Origin: DASZBX01 sp035943635
GTDB taxonomy: Bacteria > Actinomycetota > Actinomycetes > Streptomycetales > Catenulisporaceae
DNA length: 64,000 bases
Assembly: GCA_035943635.1 (NCBI GenBank)
Contig: DASZBX010000117.1
Span: forward strand, 15,797 to 79,796
Direction of reading: 5' to 3'
This document shows positions 21,501-26,355 of this stretch, one piece after another. Both the position numbers and the translations under genes were made by a program. The notes under the pieces were generated by a model. It was given only the letters and a program-made list of their open reading frames with translations, was not told the origin of the DNA and ran no database searches. Numbering within the stretch: the stretch's first letter is position 1; the number at the start of each line of letters is the position of its first letter.

Positions 21501-22130
21501 ACCGTGGTCGCCGAGGTCGACTGGAACCGCTTCGCCCGGCGGCCCCACGCGCTGCTCGCCGACCTGGCCGCCGGGCCGGAACCCGGGCGGCACGAGCCGC
21601 TGTCCGCCGAAGTGCTCGCCCTGCCGGATGACGAGTTCCGGGAGTTCCTGCTCGGGCGGGTGGTCGCCCACGCCTCGGCGGTCTCGGGGCATCCGGCGGC
21701 CGATGTGCCGCCGGGCGAGCCGTTCAAGCAGCTGGGCATGGACTCTCTCGCGACGATCCAGCTGCGGAACCGGCTGAGCGCCGACACCGGGCTGCGGCTG
21801 GCCGCGACCGTCGTCTACGAGCATCCGACCCCGGTCGAACTCGCCGCCCATCTCGCCGATGGGCTGCGTGGGTCACAGAGACCTTCCAGCCGGCCGGTCC
21901 TGGACCGGTTGCGCGACCTCGAGGAGGCTTTGGGCTCGACCGCGACGACCGGCGACGCACAGGCGGAGATAACGGCGGCGCTGGAGGGCCTCGTCCGCCG
22001 ATGGCGCGGCGCCGGGAGTCCCGACGGCGTCTCCGAACTCGGCACTGTCTCCGCTCTCGATGTCGCCTCCGACGAGGAGATGTACGGACTCATCGACGCC
22101 GTCCTGGGCACCACCGACGAGCGCTGCTGA
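9501..22130 (+). CDS. Type I PKS: KSQ loading module plus two extension modules
   Basis: This 4,209-residue protein has no N-terminal docking helix; KS begins at residue 6. Its active site reads DTGQSAS with Gln codon 10017-10019 in place of Cys, the KSQ mark of a decarboxylating loading module. The loading AT (GHSIGE near 11365) has RALHS where HAFHS is expected; the surrounding residues look malonyl-type, so acetyl is the likely starter. ACP GLDSL is near 12472. Extension module 1 spans about 12680-17600: KS, AT with GHSQG and YASHS (methylmalonyl), DH, KR (LDD, B type), ACP. Extension module 2 spans about 17660-21850: KS, AT with GHSVGE and RAFHS (malonyl), KR (LDD), ACP GMDSL. The tail (about 21890-22127) resembles a C-terminal docking domain, so another PKS must accept the triketide. 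Start ATG overlaps the previous stop (TGATG). Confidence 0.95.
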   Translation: MPAEAGDVAIVGMACRFAGADGPEQFWRLLRDRVDAVTAPPPDRRDGADDGGAGLGERPRVGSFLPAVDGFDAAFFGISPREAAVLDPQQRLALELSWEALEDAGIVPAALRGARAGVFVGVMREDYARLAQQLGPAAATRHSFTGQQRSLIANRISYLYGLRGPSLAVDTGQSASLAAVHLACGSLRSGECDVALAGGVNLTLLAAGDEDAARFGALSPSGRCRTFDAGADGFVRGEGGGLVLLKPLAAALRDGDQVYCVIKGSALNNDGGGAGLTVPSAAAQEQLLRDAYRHAGVDPAGVGYVELHGTGTPVGDPIEAEALGAVLGAAREAGRPLPVGSVKTNLGHLEAAAGVCGLIKTVLAIRYGELPAALHFAAPHPRIPLGELRLRVVTEAEPWPGDGPRVAGVSSFGMGGTNCHVVLAEHAAVASLVPPEPEAWPVRAAFLLSGRTADALADQASRLRTFLTDQPGIDRSAVARTLAGARTGFEHRAVLTAADEPGLLAGLARLAAGRGGPEIARGVAGPEAGAAFLFSGQGGQYPGMGRALYREQRVFRDAFDAVCRHVDARLDVPLREVVFARAGTPRAALLDETRYTQPALFALEVALFRLVGSYGVTPAALVGHSIGELAAATVAGVFALPDAAFVVAARGELMQSSPPTGAMLAVRAGEEEVLDMLTGYDGRITLAAVNGPMATVISGDAEAVARAAEDFARRGRKTTRLRVSRALHSRDLDPVLERYGEILASVALHPPQVPIVSTLTGRPVGATEMTDPGYWVRQAREPVRFLAAVGALEASVLVELGPGAGLAAAARECPTAGGVPATAVAAVLRPNRPEPATLLGALGMLHVHGVPVDWVEVLGGTARVRLPTYPFQRERHWLDSRPGPGQARPTANVSDPGAEQAAEIPGAPDASPRSRPAPRPTQRTANITDSVTEQVADILGLPSALPDSRLAPRAAQPVASVADLVAEQVAEVLGHPGAASVDPGRTFADLGLDSLMAAELLDRLGSHTGVALPAAAVFDHPTPAALTRHLLAASVSGLAATAGPATAPEAESTDAADITDPIVIVGMACRYPGGVTNPDDLWQLAKSGGDAIGEFPTDRGWDLDALSGAGPGQPGTSVTRQGGFLYDAAEFDAAFFGISPREALTTDPQQRLLLTIAWEAFEHAGIDPASVRDSRTAVFAGVMHHDYAPRVHTVPVGLEGHLVTGNTSSVVSGRLSYVFGLRGPAVTVDTACSSSLVALHLAAQSLRRGECTLALAGGVSVMATPEMFVEFSRLRGLAPDGRCKSFAAGADGTAWAEGAGLLVLERRSDARRRGHREWAVLRGSAVNQDGASNGLSAPSGPAQEQVIREALADAGLTPGEVDAVEAHGTGTPLGDPVEARALAAAYGPDRPDGRPLLLGSLKANIGHAQAAAGVGGVIKMVQALRHGVLPGLLHLDRPSGHVDWDGSGIRLLDAATAWPQTGRPRRAGVSSFGISGTNAHVLLEEPAPERAPGPRPEPPAALPWVISGRSPQALRAQAARLRDRLRDESATDLTDLADLAHALTAHRHAHDHRAVIIGTDREDLLHGLAAVADGQQMPGVVTGRARTGHRPVLVFPGQGTQWTGMAVPLLESSPVFAASMRECEQALAPYADWSLREVLGGAAALRRVEVVQPALWAVMVSLAAVWRSFGVEPAAVVGHSQGEIAAACVAGALTLTDGARVVCLRAKAIQALSGRGGMMSVRLPRAEAERCLLPWSGRIGVAAVNGPRSTVLSGAPDALDALAAQLAARDVRLSRLPVDYASHSAQVQSLRERLLTELAGIRPRTSDVPFHSTLTGEIIDTAGLDAEYWYRNLRETVEFEGAIRALHAAGHRTFLEASPHAVLTVDVQEILDEGERPGTALGTLRRDDGGLGRLLTSVAEAHAIGVGVRWEPAVAARGGGRVDLPTYAFQTERFWMLPDTAAAGARALGLAPGGHPLLGAGLARADDDGLLLTGVLSTAGRPWLADHGVGGDVLLSGTTFVELALHAGQRVGLPRIEELVLHTPLVLAEGASVRIQIAVGGAATAPRRPVAVYAEDGGTWIRHASGHLVDEAGPAASFASSAWPPADAEPIDLADAYPDLAATGYAYGPAFQGLRALWRSGTDLYAEIVLPEPLHADAAGYGLHPALLDAALHPLLVAADHDEIRLPYSWNGVRLHAAGATSLRVHLADAGDGAIRLHATDFTGRPVASVDALTLRPVRRGSPDRLLWQIDWIEAKTGEPAEAAAVTLPYICPDSEPDIPAAVRAATGGVLEWLQRTLTDPAHADATLVVVIRSDDLAHSAVRGLVRSARTENPGRVMLVDTDRPPSPEDLRAAAGTGEPEVTLRGSRLLVPRLTRSPATPTAPPRPWNPDGTVLITGGTGTLGALLARHLVTGHGVRHLLLTGRSGRGSDMADELSALGARVRVAACDAADPDALADLLGSLEPEHPLTVVVHAAGVLDDGTLDSLTPARLDTVLRPKADGAWHLHRLTEHLDLDAFVLFSSAAGTIGTPGQANYAAANTFLDALARHRRAHDLTATSLSWGLWDLDTGLTGHLGASGRARLARYGLSPFSTEQGLAAFDLALSRDAAHLIPARLDPTMLAGSPRRTQAPTAAPAAATPSVPRDRQTLADLVRSTVAAVLGHSPADGIEEDRAFRDLGFDSLTGLELRNRLSAATGLRLPATLVFDRPTPAALIAFLSGQTPARPDPGTPAARPAAEAEDPVVIVGMACRYPGIGTPADLWRLLAEGRDVITDFPTDRGWATDALYAPNPAPRKTYVRRGGFLADATTFDPAFFGISPRDALIMDPQHRVLLETTWHALEDAGVDPHALRGSDTGTFTGLIAGDYTSLVNDLPEDLVGQASVANTPSVASGRPAYLLGLHGPALTVDTACSSSLVALHLAVRSLRERESGLAIVAGASVMCTPTRFVEFSQQHGLAPDGRAKPFRADADGTAWGEGAAVLILETLSRARAEGHRVLAVVRGTGVNQDGPSNGLTAPSQDAQEQLIRTTLAAAGLGADDVDAVEAHGTGTVLGDPIEAQALAAAYGPGRDRPLYLGSVKANLGHTQAAAGVTGIVKMILAMRHGELPAQPGSAAPTPHVDWDATPLTLLAAPVAWPGTGRPRRAAVSAFGISGTNAHVILEQPGPEPEPASEPTPRSEPGSAESAPIAICPEVLKIPASIVPLLVSGATPTALAAQTARLLDHVASGGPRLVDVAYTLSRRALHPYRSVLLGGARITGHATGEVPIAFLFPGQGTAWPGMGRRLYETMPAYAQAFDELNAELTPLLGQPLTDLSPEQLRRTDHAQPAIFAVEAALHRLLAGFGVRPDFLAGHSVGEIAAAHAAGVFSTADACALVVARGRLMGRIGRTGLMAAVPIGEDQARALIRGREHEIAIAAVNGPAAVVLSGDEQAVRDCVHGLRATVLRTDRAFHSHHLDEILEPFHEVLAGLAFSPPRTPIVSAATGEPVTADQVCTPEYWVRQARDTVRFGDVVDRLAGAGVRAFVEVGPGHTLSALVSAALPDADEPIPCLRESEPDGFPAALAGLHVRGVPVDWSPLTAGGALVDLPPYAFQRERYWLRDVEHPPVDPVRYDLAWQPWSVPSQPTYSGTWLIVAEHDDAAAAGLHHALTERGAQAHQCTDIGRWPDQCPATPTGIVSLLALDDRDHAGGLPRAATATLDLLNAVDAAGLGAPVWNLTRGAVSTGPGDPVRRPRQAAGWGLGRAVALETPYVWGGLIDLPERDRWSAVADVLLGPGGEDEIAIRGDEILVPRLRRAPAREPRPWRPHGTVLVTGGLGGLGAQVARWLARQGAVRLLLAGRRGIATPGAPGLCADLAALGADVHVAACDITDRATLSRLLASIPADAPLTAVIHAAGILDDAPAASLTPQRMARVWAAKAGAAWELHELTRSQPLGHFVLFSSLAGVVGSAGQAAYSAANAALDALAVHRRDLGLPATSIAWGPWAGAGMFDSVAGRPHLDGLAAMAPQVALDALERCGPGCTVVAEVDWNRFARRPHALLADLAAGPEPGRHEPLSAEVLALPDDEFREFLLGRVVAHASAVSGHPAADVPPGEPFKQLGMDSLATIQLRNRLSADTGLRLAATVVYEHPTPVELAAHLADGLRGSQRPSSRPVLDRLRDLEEALGSTATTGDAQAEITAALEGLVRRWRGAGSPDGVSELGTVSALDVASDEEMYGLIDAVLGTTDERC
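12171..12476 (+). repeat. Three in-frame 102-base repeats ahead of the loading ACP
   Basis: Units start at 12171, 12273 and 12375, exactly 102 bases (34 codons) apart. Each encodes a variant of A-(N/S)-x-x-D-x-x-x-EQ-x-A-(E/D)-(I/V)-x-G-x-P. The third copy is the genuine first helix of the loading-module ACP; the first two are diverged copies placed in the AT-ACP linker. The even spacing shows in-frame tandem duplication of ACP helix I plus linker. Confidence 0.85.
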
Positions 22131-22158
22131 GATCAACCCCGCACGCGGATCACTCCTC

Positions 22159-22186
22159 CCCGCGCGTGTCCCCGACCACGCGCGGG
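22159..22186 (+). terminator. Rho-independent-type hairpin after the PKS operon
   Basis: A perfect 10-base-pair stem (22159-22168 with 22177-22186) and 8-base loop start 29 bases after the PKS stop. There is no long T tract, which is usual for actinobacterial terminators. Confidence 0.75.
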
Positions 22187-22189
22187 CTT

Positions 22190-22369
22190 CTCGTCTAGGA
22201 GTCCGCTGAAGATCTTGAAACGGCCTGGGCGGCCGGATCCGGCCGCGTGGACGATCCGGCCAAACCGCCCAAAGCCGACGAAGGATTAGGGCGGCTTATC
22301 CGAATCGCCCACACAGCCGGCTGCGACCGCCCAGGCCATTCCAAGATCTTCAGCGGACTCCTAGGCGAG
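22190..22369. mobile_element. MITE-like element A, 43-base inverted repeats
   Basis: Bases 22190-22232 and 22327-22369 are inverted copies matching at 40 of 43 positions, separated by 94 bases with no coding capacity. Each end contains CTAG followed inwards by GAGTCCGCTGAAGATCTT. The inner part holds a 14-base palindrome (22231-22244). The form fits a non-autonomous transposon fragment inserted at CTAG; no transposase is present here. A long regulatory or terminator hairpin is the alternative. Confidence 0.6.
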
Positions 22370-22578
22370 TTGTTCCGGATTCTGGCGCCTGAGCCGAGTT
22401 GCCGGTAGGTGCGCTGACCTGCCGGGTGAGTGCGCACGGCGAAACGGCTCAGCGGTGGTGGCTGGGCGTGCGCCGCGGTCGACCGCATACTCTGTCGTCT
22501 GCGGTTGGCCGCGGCGTGCGGCCAGGCGCCGCCGATCAGGCGTTTCGCCGCGCCAGAATCCGGAACAACTCGTCTAGG
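22360..22578. mobile_element. MITE-like element B, 29-base inverted repeats, abutting element A
   Basis: Bases 22360-22388 and 22550-22578 are inverted copies matching at 28 of 29 positions. Both ends again begin with CTAG, and the left CTAG is shared with the right end of element A. The 161-base interior encodes nothing I can support. The right end lies 8 bases before the start codon of the hydrolase at 22587, so the element supplies that gene's 5' leader. Confidence 0.55.
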
Positions 22579-22586
22579 CTGGCACC

Positions 22587-23255
22587 ATGCACACGCTCGT
22601 CGAGACGCCGGCCGGCGAGGCTCGGATCACCACGTTTCCCGCTTCCGGACACCGCCGGGCGACCGTCGTCCTCAGTCACGGCGCCGGTGGCGGGATCGAG
22701 GCGCCGGATCTCCAGGCGCTCGCCGCGGCCCTGCCGCAGGAGGGCTTCGAGGTCGCCCTGGTCGAGCAGCCCTGGCGGGTGGCGGGCAAACGGATCGCCC
22801 CGGCGCCCAAGACCCTGGACCTCGGCTGGCGCGCGGTGCTCGCGCACCTGACCGGAATCGGCACCGGCACGGATTCCGGCCGGGGAACGGATTCCGGCGA
22901 ACGCGTCCCGGTCATCGTCGGCGGCCGCAGCGCGGGCGCCCGGGTCGCCTGCCGGACCGGCCTGGACACCGGCGCCGCCGGAGTGCTCGCGCTGGCGTTC
23001 CCGCTGCACCCGCCGGGCAAGCCGGAGAAGTCGCGGATCGAGGAGCTGCTGCACACCGGTCTGCCGACGCTGGTCGTGCAAGGCGGCGCGGATCCGTTCG
23101 GCGGTCCGCAGGAGTTCCCTGATCTGCCGCCCGGCCACCAGCTCGTCGGGCTCCCCGCGGGCGGCCACGAATTCGCCGTCCGCAAGGGGCAGCCGCCGGT
23201 GATCGACGGCATCGCCGACGCGGTCATCGCGTGGCTGGAGACCGTGCCCAAGTAA
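22587..23255 (+). CDS. Alpha/beta hydrolase, KANL3/Tex30 (dienelactone-hydrolase-like) family
   Basis: The protein has 222 residues. The fold is visible from the early strand ending in LSHGAGGG (29-36), which supplies the oxyanion hole, then the nucleophile elbow GGRSAGAR with Ser115, an acidic residue in QGGADPF (Asp169) and the general base in GGHEF (His194). No signal peptide or membrane segment is seen, so it should be cytoplasmic. Substrate is unknown; members of this family are mostly uncharacterised. A short GTDSG duplication (93-104) sits in a loop. There is only a weak ribosome-binding site, and the leader derives from the inverted-repeat element just upstream. No functional link to the PKS is evident. 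Confidence 0.85.
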   Translation: MHTLVETPAGEARITTFPASGHRRATVVLSHGAGGGIEAPDLQALAAALPQEGFEVALVEQPWRVAGKRIAPAPKTLDLGWRAVLAHLTGIGTGTDSGRGTDSGERVPVIVGGRSAGARVACRTGLDTGAAGVLALAFPLHPPGKPEKSRIEELLHTGLPTLVVQGGADPFGGPQEFPDLPPGHQLVGLPAGGHEFAVRKGQPPVIDGIADAVIAWLETVPK

Positions 23256-23272
23256 AAACGTGAGCTGATAAA

Positions 23273-23290
23273 GGCGGCCTGTGCGCCGCC
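23273..23290 (+). terminator. Short GC-rich hairpin after the hydrolase gene
   Basis: GGCGGC (23273-23278) pairs with GCCGCC (23285-23290) around a 6-base loop, 18 bases after the stop codon. A wider 8-base inverted pair (23258-23265 with 23334-23341) brackets it. Confidence 0.45.
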
Positions 23291-23348
23291 GCGGGCCGTC
23301 CCGGCGCGTGCTGCCGACCGGCGAGCCTCTCGCGCTCACGTGTGCCCG

Positions 23349-23376
23349 TTGACTTGCCCGGCAAGGCCTCTACCAT
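23349..23376 (+). promoter_or_regulatory. Vegetative-type promoter for the secreted 121-residue protein
   Basis: TTGACT at 23349-23354 and TACCAT at 23371-23376 are separated by 16 bases, a good match to an actinobacterial HrdB-type promoter. The predicted start of transcription is about 30 bases before the gene's start codon. Confidence 0.6.
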
Positions 23377-23383
23377 ACCAGAA

Positions 23384-23398
23384 TACGAATACACGTAC
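23384..23398 (+). promoter_or_regulatory. Motif TACGAAT-N4-GTAC in the leader of the secreted protein gene
   Basis: The sequence TACGAATACACGTAC lies between the predicted -10 box and the ribosome-binding site GGAGG (23405-23409). The same spaced motif occurs in the leader of the sedolisin gene, so it may be a shared operator. Confidence 0.35.
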
Positions 23399-23414
23399 TC
23401 TCCCGGAGGTCCTC

Positions 23415-23780
23415 GTGCGCGCACGACCCATCGCCACCGCCCTCATGCTCTGCGCCGCCGCGACGACGGCGAGCATCGCCCTGCCCGCGACCGCCATGGC
23501 TTCCACCGCGAGCGTCTCCTGCTATTCCACCGGGTGGGCCAACAGCGGCCACACCCTGCTCGACTACGAGTGCGACCTGAGCGCCACCTACGCCGCGAAC
23601 GAACACTGGTCCGGCATCCAGGTCAACGCAGCCTCCCAGGGGACTGCGACGGCGACCGGGACGTGCAAGACCGTCACGCAGACCTATGCGTACTACCCGA
23701 GCGTGAAGTACGCCTACGACGCCCAAGGGGACACGACCACGACCTCGGCGCGCGCGTTCCTGTGCGGTGACGAGTTCTGA
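23415..23780 (+). CDS. Secreted small Cys-containing protein, function unknown
   Basis: The start is GTG 23415, five bases after GGAGG. The 121-residue product has a clear Sec signal peptide: Arg residues at 2 and 4, a hydrophobic run from about 7 to 25, and a likely cleavage after the AMA near residue 30. The mature part of about 90 residues has four Cys (in SCYS, ECDL, TCKT and LCGD), enough for two disulfides, and is rich in Tyr, Thr and Ala. I recognise no family. Small disulfide-bonded exported proteins of this kind include protease inhibitors and surface proteins, but nothing here proves either. It converges on the sedolisin gene and shares a leader motif with it. Confidence 0.75.
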   Translation: MRARPIATALMLCAAATTASIALPATAMASTASVSCYSTGWANSGHTLLDYECDLSATYAANEHWSGIQVNAASQGTATATGTCKTVTQTYAYYPSVKYAYDAQGDTTTTSARAFLCGDEF

Positions 23781-23809
23781 GCGCACACAAAATCTGAGCG
23801 CACACAAAA
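23776..23809 (+). repeat. 17-base perfect tandem duplication at the gene end
   Basis: TCTGAGCGCACACAAAA occurs twice head to tail (23776-23792 and 23793-23809). The first copy contains the stop codon of the secreted protein gene, so the stop and its trailer have been duplicated. Confidence 0.9.
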
Positions 23810-23813
23810 GAAG

Positions 23814-23843
23814 GCTTGGCGACGGACGGATCCGTCGCCAAGC
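23814..23843. terminator. Bidirectional terminator between convergent genes
   Basis: A perfect 12-base-pair stem (23814-23825 with 23832-23843) and 6-base loop lie between the secreted-protein gene and the convergent sedolisin gene. On the plus strand it is preceded by the A-rich duplication. Confidence 0.8.
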
Positions 23844-23887
23844 CCGAGTCAGAGCACTGCGCTCTTACCCGACTGCCGCGCTCAGCA

Positions 23888-25975
23888 CTATCGCAGCAGC
23901 TTCAACAGGGTCAGGAACTTGCCCGATCCCGCGCCGACGCCGGTCGCGTCGTCGTAGCCGCGGGACGCGGTCAGCGACGAGTCGTGGCCCAGGCCCCACA
24001 GGGTGACGTTGCCGTCGCCGAAGTCGAGGACCTCCTGCAGGGCGCCCTTGGTGCCGCCGTGGGCGGCGGCCGGGTTCGCGGTCACGTCGGTGAACACGCC
24101 GAAGTAGGACGAGAAGTAGATCAGCGGGTTCTCGAAGCCGATCGGGTGCCCGAGCGCCTGGTCGCCGTCGGCCACCATGGCGGCCCACTCCGGCGACGAG
24201 ACGGACGTGCCGCCGTATCCGGCCTCGCTGTACGGCGAACCGTCCGAGATGCCCACGGCCGTCGCGTTGACCAGGTCGCCCTGCATCGCCACGTCCGGGG
24301 TGACCCGCTGCGCGGTGGCGCTGTGCGCGCCGGTCGCCAGGGTGTGGCTCAGCGAGGAGGGCACGACACCGTACTGGTACCAGGGCTCGGTGAAGTCCTG
24401 GCTGGTGCCGCCGCCGCCGCCGAAGTAGTACTCGCCGGGCAGCGGGCTCCACGCCGTGATGGCGCCGCCGGCGTCGGTGACCGGAAGCGAGAGCAGGTCG
24501 CCCATCGTGGATTCGAAGTCGTACTTACCGGCGGCCGTGCTGGTGAACAGCGCGGTGCCGCCGACCGAGGTCGCCCACACGTCCGAGTCCGGCCAGTTGG
24601 CCTGCGCCTCGGTCGTGGTCGGGTCGCAGCTGGCCCCGGTCACGGCCGAGACCGGCGAGCTGTCGCCGCAGTCGCCCGCGGAGAACTGCACGCCGATGCC
24701 CTCGATCGCCGCCTGCTGGAAGACCTGCTCGTAAGCCTGGATCTCCTGCGGGGTGATGGTGTCGCTGTCCGGGCCGGTGCCGGTGGTGCCGTGCATGATC
24801 TCGCCCCACGAGTTGCTGATGACGCTCGCCGAGTGGGTGTTGACCACGGACGCGATCCCCGCGAGGAGGTCGTCGTCGTTGCAGGAGTCCGCGCCGATGT
24901 ACTCGACGTTGGCGCCCGGCGCGAGGCCGTGCACCATCTCGATGTCGAGCGACTCCTCCGGCGCCCAGCCGGCCGGACCGCCGCAGGCCGCCTCGGAGTT
25001 CCAGGTCGCCGGGTTGGTGACCTGGGTGTACTGGCCGGGGGCGAACGCCGCGTCACCGTGGTTCGTCGCGTACTCGTTCGCGTCGGCCGGCATGGTCGAC
25101 GAGGCGTACGCGTCGACGATGGCGACCGTCACGCCCTTGCCGCTCAGGCCGGACCCGGTGATGCCGTAGGCCTGGCGCAGCTGCGAGGGCACGTAGTTGC
25201 ACTCGCTGTAGGGGACGGCGGTCGCGCCGTTGTAGCCGGCCGGCAGCCCGGTGCCCGCGGAGCTGTTCTGGCCGTAGGAGGTGGAGCACTCCGGATCGAC
25301 CGGATCCCCGGCAGCGGGCTTGGCGACGGCGGGCTTGACCGCGCTCTTCGTGGTCGCCGAACCGGTGACCGAGCTCTGCTTCACCAGGGTGGGCTTGTCG
25401 TAGGCGACCTGGCCGCTGAGGCCGGAGACACCGAGGATGGAGGTCGCGAGCGACGTCGGGATCTGGATGTCGCCGGTGATGGCGTCGACCAGACCGGAGT
25501 TGGTCGCGTACTGGTGGATCGCGGTCCCGAAAGCCTTCTGGGCCGAGCCCACGGTGCCCGAGACCTCGATGTACTGAGGTGTCTGCGAGGTGACCTTCAG
25601 GCCGACCGACGCGACCCAGGCCTTGACCTCGGCGACGGCGGCGGCGCTGGGCCCGAACCGGGCCTGCGCCTGGGCGACCGACAGGTACCGGCCGTATTCG
25701 GGCCCGTTGACGGTCGACACTGCTTGGGCATAGGCGGCCATGCCCCGCGGGTTCTGGCTGGCGAGATAGATCCGGGCGGTCTGCGCGGCGCCCGGCGACA
25801 CCTGGCCGCGGTCCGCGGACGGTGTGGCGAATGTCGGCTGGCTGCCCTGCAGAGCGGTGAATGCGCTCGCGGTCGAGGCGCTGGCCTGCACCGCGGTGGC
25901 GGTGAGCGACGCGGCGACCAACGCGACTGTGGCGGGAACCGCTATGGCGACCCGCTTGAGTCGGGCGTTTGACAT
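23888..25975 (-). CDS. Secreted sedolisin (peptidase S53) with pro-domain
   Basis: This is a 695-residue acid serine-carboxyl endopeptidase. It has a Sec signal peptide (about 1-34), a pro-kumamolisin activation domain (about 50-200), a Thr/Ala/Lys/Pro linker, and the catalytic domain (about 240-695). The Ser-Glu-Asp triad is visible: Glu340 and Asp344 in EESLDIE, Ser591 in GGTSVSSP. Asp435 in SAGDCG is the oxyanion residue, and the C-terminal DDATGVG (about 675-681) is the calcium site. It should self-process and digest protein outside the cell. ATG 25975 is chosen because the signal peptide starts there and AAGGAGG lies upstream; an upstream extension to 26053 has no such support. A palindrome-like motif lies in its leader. 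Confidence 0.93.
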   Translation of the reverse strand: MSNARLKRVAIAVPATVALVAASLTATAVQASASTASAFTALQGSQPTFATPSADRGQVSPGAAQTARIYLASQNPRGMAAYAQAVSTVNGPEYGRYLSVAQAQARFGPSAAAVAEVKAWVASVGLKVTSQTPQYIEVSGTVGSAQKAFGTAIHQYATNSGLVDAITGDIQIPTSLATSILGVSGLSGQVAYDKPTLVKQSSVTGSATTKSAVKPAVAKPAAGDPVDPECSTSYGQNSSAGTGLPAGYNGATAVPYSECNYVPSQLRQAYGITGSGLSGKGVTVAIVDAYASSTMPADANEYATNHGDAAFAPGQYTQVTNPATWNSEAACGGPAGWAPEESLDIEMVHGLAPGANVEYIGADSCNDDDLLAGIASVVNTHSASVISNSWGEIMHGTTGTGPDSDTITPQEIQAYEQVFQQAAIEGIGVQFSAGDCGDSSPVSAVTGASCDPTTTEAQANWPDSDVWATSVGGTALFTSTAAGKYDFESTMGDLLSLPVTDAGGAITAWSPLPGEYYFGGGGGTSQDFTEPWYQYGVVPSSLSHTLATGAHSATAQRVTPDVAMQGDLVNATAVGISDGSPYSEAGYGGTSVSSPEWAAMVADGDQALGHPIGFENPLIYFSSYFGVFTDVTANPAAAHGGTKGALQEVLDFGDGNVTLWGLGHDSSLTASRGYDDATGVGAGSGKFLTLLKLLR

Positions 25976-26003
25976 GGGTGTGGGACCCCTCCTTGTGGAT
26001 ATC

Positions 26004-26018
26004 GTACTCTGATTCGTA
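26004..26018 (-). promoter_or_regulatory. Motif TACGAAT-N4-GTAC in the sedolisin leader
   Basis: Read on the minus strand this is TACGAATCAGAGTAC, the same spaced motif as in the leader of the secreted protein gene at 23384. It also lies within the inverted pair CGTAC/GTACG (26003-26007, 26016-26020), just before the sedolisin ribosome-binding site. Confidence 0.35.
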
Positions 26019-26020
26019 CG

Positions 26021-26355
26021 GTGCGTGCAGCGAGCACTTCGCTGGACACACAAGGAGATTGCTACTCTTTTCGAGCCGGGACAGCAAGGGTTTGGCAGAG
26101 ACCAAATATCTCTGGGCTGAAGTTCGCGGTGTGGCGCGAGCGCCCTTCTGGGGCGCTCGGCAGCGCGCGCCGGCAGCGCGCCACCGCGTCCGGGCGCGGG
26201 CGGGCGGAGCCGGATCGGGCGGCGCCACGCCGATGTTCTCGCCCGTTACTGCGGCGTTACCGGCATGTGGTCAGATATACCTGGGAACAGGGACGGGCGG
26301 TCGCAGGCATGTCGCGGGCGTACCAGCCCCTTGGGGATCTTTCCAGGAGGGTGTC
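26021..26355. other. Divergent intergenic region
   Basis: It separates the sedolisin gene from the plus-strand orphan gene and must hold both promoters. I see an AT-richer stretch near 26080-26120, a possible TATAC-type -10 near 26275, and the strong ribosome-binding site AGGAGG at 26345-26350. No short gene is supported. Confidence 0.5.
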
